Source: CAMLOF01 sp966692625 (GTDB lineage: Bacteria > Pseudomonadota > Gammaproteobacteria > Burkholderiales > Burkholderiaceae_C). From it: 18,321 nucleotides of DNA. The stretch lies in the NCBI GenBank assembly GCA_966692625.1, contig CBKZAG010000050.1, positions 1 to 18,321 of the forward strand, read 5' to 3'. The notes under the pieces were generated by a model. That model searched no databases and had not been told where the DNA came from. It saw only the letters and a program-made list of their open reading frames with translations. Every line of letters starts with the position of its first letter. Within the stretch, counting starts at the first letter, position 1. Below, piece after piece: positions 16,990 to 18,321 of this stretch. Made by a program: the position numbers and the translations under genes.

Positions 16990-17319
16990 TCAAACCCAAA
17001 CAATCCGTCCATTCTTGACAAAAAAATGGGATCGGCAACCATCATGCAACCATACTGATGGCGATAGAGTGGGGCGGTTCTGTTGGTCGACTCTGATGTT
17101 CCAACGGGGCTTAACTTCGGCAAGCAGTGGGAGCTCAATTCGCTGCCCGCAACCGCAAGGACACTGCATGCCAACGGACCAATCCTCACCAGCGTCTCTG
17201 AGAAGTAACAAATTTCGGCGCGGCAATCGATTGGGGAGTCCGTCTGCCTCCAGGGTGACGACCCTGCGAGGCGGAAGCAAGTGCTCTGTGACACGCTGCC
17301 ACCAAATGCGAATTCTCAT
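16990..17319 (-). CDS. DUF6527 family protein
   Basis: A 109-residue protein. The centre has a cysteine cluster, MQCPCGCGQRIELPLL, then RW (W73), TLSPSVW and a C-terminal CRSHFFVKNGRIVWV. This C-x-C-G-C ... TL.PSV ... C.SHF...G.I.W pattern is what I know as DUF6527; the three clustered cysteines plus the later Cys and His could bind zinc. Its role is unknown, but the family is found beside ThiF/E1-like, E2-like and ubiquitin-like genes in bacteria. The ATG at 17319 overlaps the stop of the upstream ThiF-like gene (ATGA, 17316-17319), so translation is coupled and one-to-one production is likely. No gene follows leftward for 335 bp, so it ends the operon. Confidence 0.8.
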   Translation of the reverse strand: MRIRIWWQRVTEHLLPPRRVVTLEADGLPNRLPRRNLLLLRDAGEDWSVGMQCPCGCGQRIELPLLAEVKPRWNIRVDQQNRPTLSPSVWLHDGCRSHFFVKNGRIVWV

Positions 17320-18321
17320 GTTGGCATCTCCGGAGATAGTGCCGGCAACCCCAGTAGAGGTTCACGAGCACCTCGAGCCAAGATAGTACTGTGCACGACG
17401 GAGAATGCATCCTCCGGGGTGTGTTCCTCTATTGCCTCTGCGAGCATGAACTGCGTTCGAGAATACATGCAGTTTGGCTCATGACGAAAGGGATAAGCCC
17501 GCGCGATGAATTCCATAACGCAGGCGCTGGAGGCGCGCATGTTCAGCGCAATGACGGACGGTGCCTGCTCCGGAACGCCGTCGATATAGCCAGCCCTGAC
17601 CTGCTCCTGGTGCGCATTGGGGTCTGATTCGGCAAGTGCTTCCGCCTGCAGGGTCGCTGGCGTATAAACCTTTCGGTCGGCGAGGCTGCTGCCACCCGGA
17701 CGTACATAGTCGATGCGCCCCATGACTTCCGCAACGGCTGAAATTTGCCCATGCTTCCTGGTTGGGATGAGCACGCCTACGTCAAGTAGCGGCAATAGAA
17801 AAGCTGCGGCAAGACGGTCTGCCACCATACGGCCTCGGTGGGTATCCACGCAGCCAAAGATGACATCTGCCTGAGCCGCAGCGATGACGGCATCTCGTGA
17901 CAGAAGATTTTCTTGAATCCCATCAAAATAAGGCTCATCGCGGTACTGGTTTGCTCGCTCGGCAAAGGCATCCACCTTCCATCGCTTCAGTTGGGCATCT
18001 TGCTTCACTGTGTTCAAGATACGGTTGAGGTTCTTGTCCTCGACGTGATCGTGGTCGACGCCAATGACGCGCCCGAAGCCGAGTCGACATACGGCCTCGG
18101 CGGTGATCGATCCAGTGCCAGAGATTCCGACAACACAGGCGGTCAGTCGGCTGAGCTCTCTCGTCATCGCTGACGTGAATGCCATCGGGCGTTGGCTTGC
18201 ATTCGCAATATCGTCTCGCCACCAAAATTCGAGGTTGTGACCTGCAACCGTGACAAGGTCGATCGGCGTGAGGCGGCATCCACGGTCATCCACGCGGCCG
18301 AAGACAGCACCACTTGGCAGC
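17316..18321 (-). CDS. ThiF/E1-like adenylyltransferase, partial (5' end beyond window)
   Basis: The frame is open from the stop at 17316-17318 to the right edge. A GTG at 18293 could start a 325-residue protein, but in-frame codons continue upstream (LPSGAVFGR), so an N-terminal part is missing, perhaps a JAB-type peptidase domain as in related fusions. Counting from the GTG: the ATP-binding glycine motif GISGTGS at 56-62, acidic strand GVDHDHVEDKNLNR (Asp80, Asp82, Asn88, Asn90, Arg91), Lys106 in KRWKVDAF, and CVDTHRGR with Asp150. These are the E1/ThiF residues that bind Mg-ATP and adenylate the C-terminal glycine of a ubiquitin-like protein. The C-terminal APSVIALNMRASSACVMEF block fits the E1 branch found in bacterial ubiquitin-like operons. 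Catalytic-cysteine assignment is uncertain. Confidence 0.85.
   Translation of the reverse strand, partial: LPSGAVFGRVDDRGCRLTPIDLVTVAGHNLEFWWRDDIANASQRPMAFTSAMTRELSRLTACVVGISGTGSITAEAVCRLGFGRVIGVDHDHVEDKNLNRILNTVKQDAQLKRWKVDAFAERANQYRDEPYFDGIQENLLSRDAVIAAAQADVIFGCVDTHRGRMVADRLAAAFLLPLLDVGVLIPTRKHGQISAVAEVMGRIDYVRPGGSSLADRKVYTPATLQAEALAESDPNAHQEQVRAGYIDGVPEQAPSVIALNMRASSACVMEFIARAYPFRHEPNCMYSRTQFMLAEAIEEHTPEDAFSVVHSTILARGAREPLLGLPALSPEMPT

Noticed and set aside
17015..17386. 123-codon plus-strand frame opposite the DUF6527 gene
   Set aside because: The minus-strand frame carries the conserved cysteine and SHF motifs and couples to the ThiF-like gene; the plus frame has none.

Overview
The window looks like chromosome of a GC-rich betaproteobacterium, most likely a member of the Comamonadaceae (Acidovorax/Hydrogenophaga-like). 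This rests on the codon bias, the ArgP/ArgO pair, the DbpA helicase, orphan TRAP binding proteins and CoA-transferase operons; no rRNA or housekeeping marker fixes the genus. No tRNA, rRNA, IS element or CRISPR array was recognised.

Layout. (1) 1-217: the start of a small leftward gene that looks frameshifted and is cut by the window edge. (2) 513-1325: an exported alpha/beta hydrolase. (3) 1345-2219: a leftward MarR regulator and a rightward rhodanese, divergent over about 90 bp that hold two TTGCA-N2-TGCAA palindromes and two interlocking promoters. (4) 2270-3817: a leftward pair, a Tat-signal dienelactone hydrolase followed by a PaiB-type FMN-binding protein. (5) 3913-5533: the divergent argP-type LysR regulator and the argO/LysE-type amino-acid exporter. 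(6) 5558-8086: a second PaiB-type protein, the DEAD-box helicase DbpA, and an ankyrin-repeat protein translationally overlapped with it. (7) 8297-9091: a lower-GC HEPN-domain gene standing alone, followed by a short region with an integron-like core motif and a hairpin. (8) 9262-16654: a LysR regulator divergent from a seven-gene rightward cluster: ketopantoate-reductase-like, VOC, MaoC hydratase, family III CoA-transferase, AroE-like dehydrogenase, an orphan TRAP solute-binding protein and an MFS carrier. (9) 16655-16989: gene-free. (10) 16990-18321: a leftward, lower-GC accessory pair, a ThiF/E1-like protein running off the right edge and a DUF6527-type protein overlapping it by 4 bp. This looks like the tail of a bacterial ubiquitin-like conjugation operon.

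How the genes may work together. The LysR-led cluster reads as uptake of an organic acid (TRAP binding protein, MFS carrier), CoA activation (CoA-transferase), hydration of an enoyl-CoA (MaoC) and NAD(P)-linked redox steps (two dehydrogenase families); the substrate cannot be read from sequence. The most unusual content is the E1/DUF6527 pair at the right edge, the symmetric MarR/rhodanese operator, and the AroE paralogue with an altered substrate-pocket motif inside a catabolic operon. All calls are from reading motifs by eye; no database search was run.
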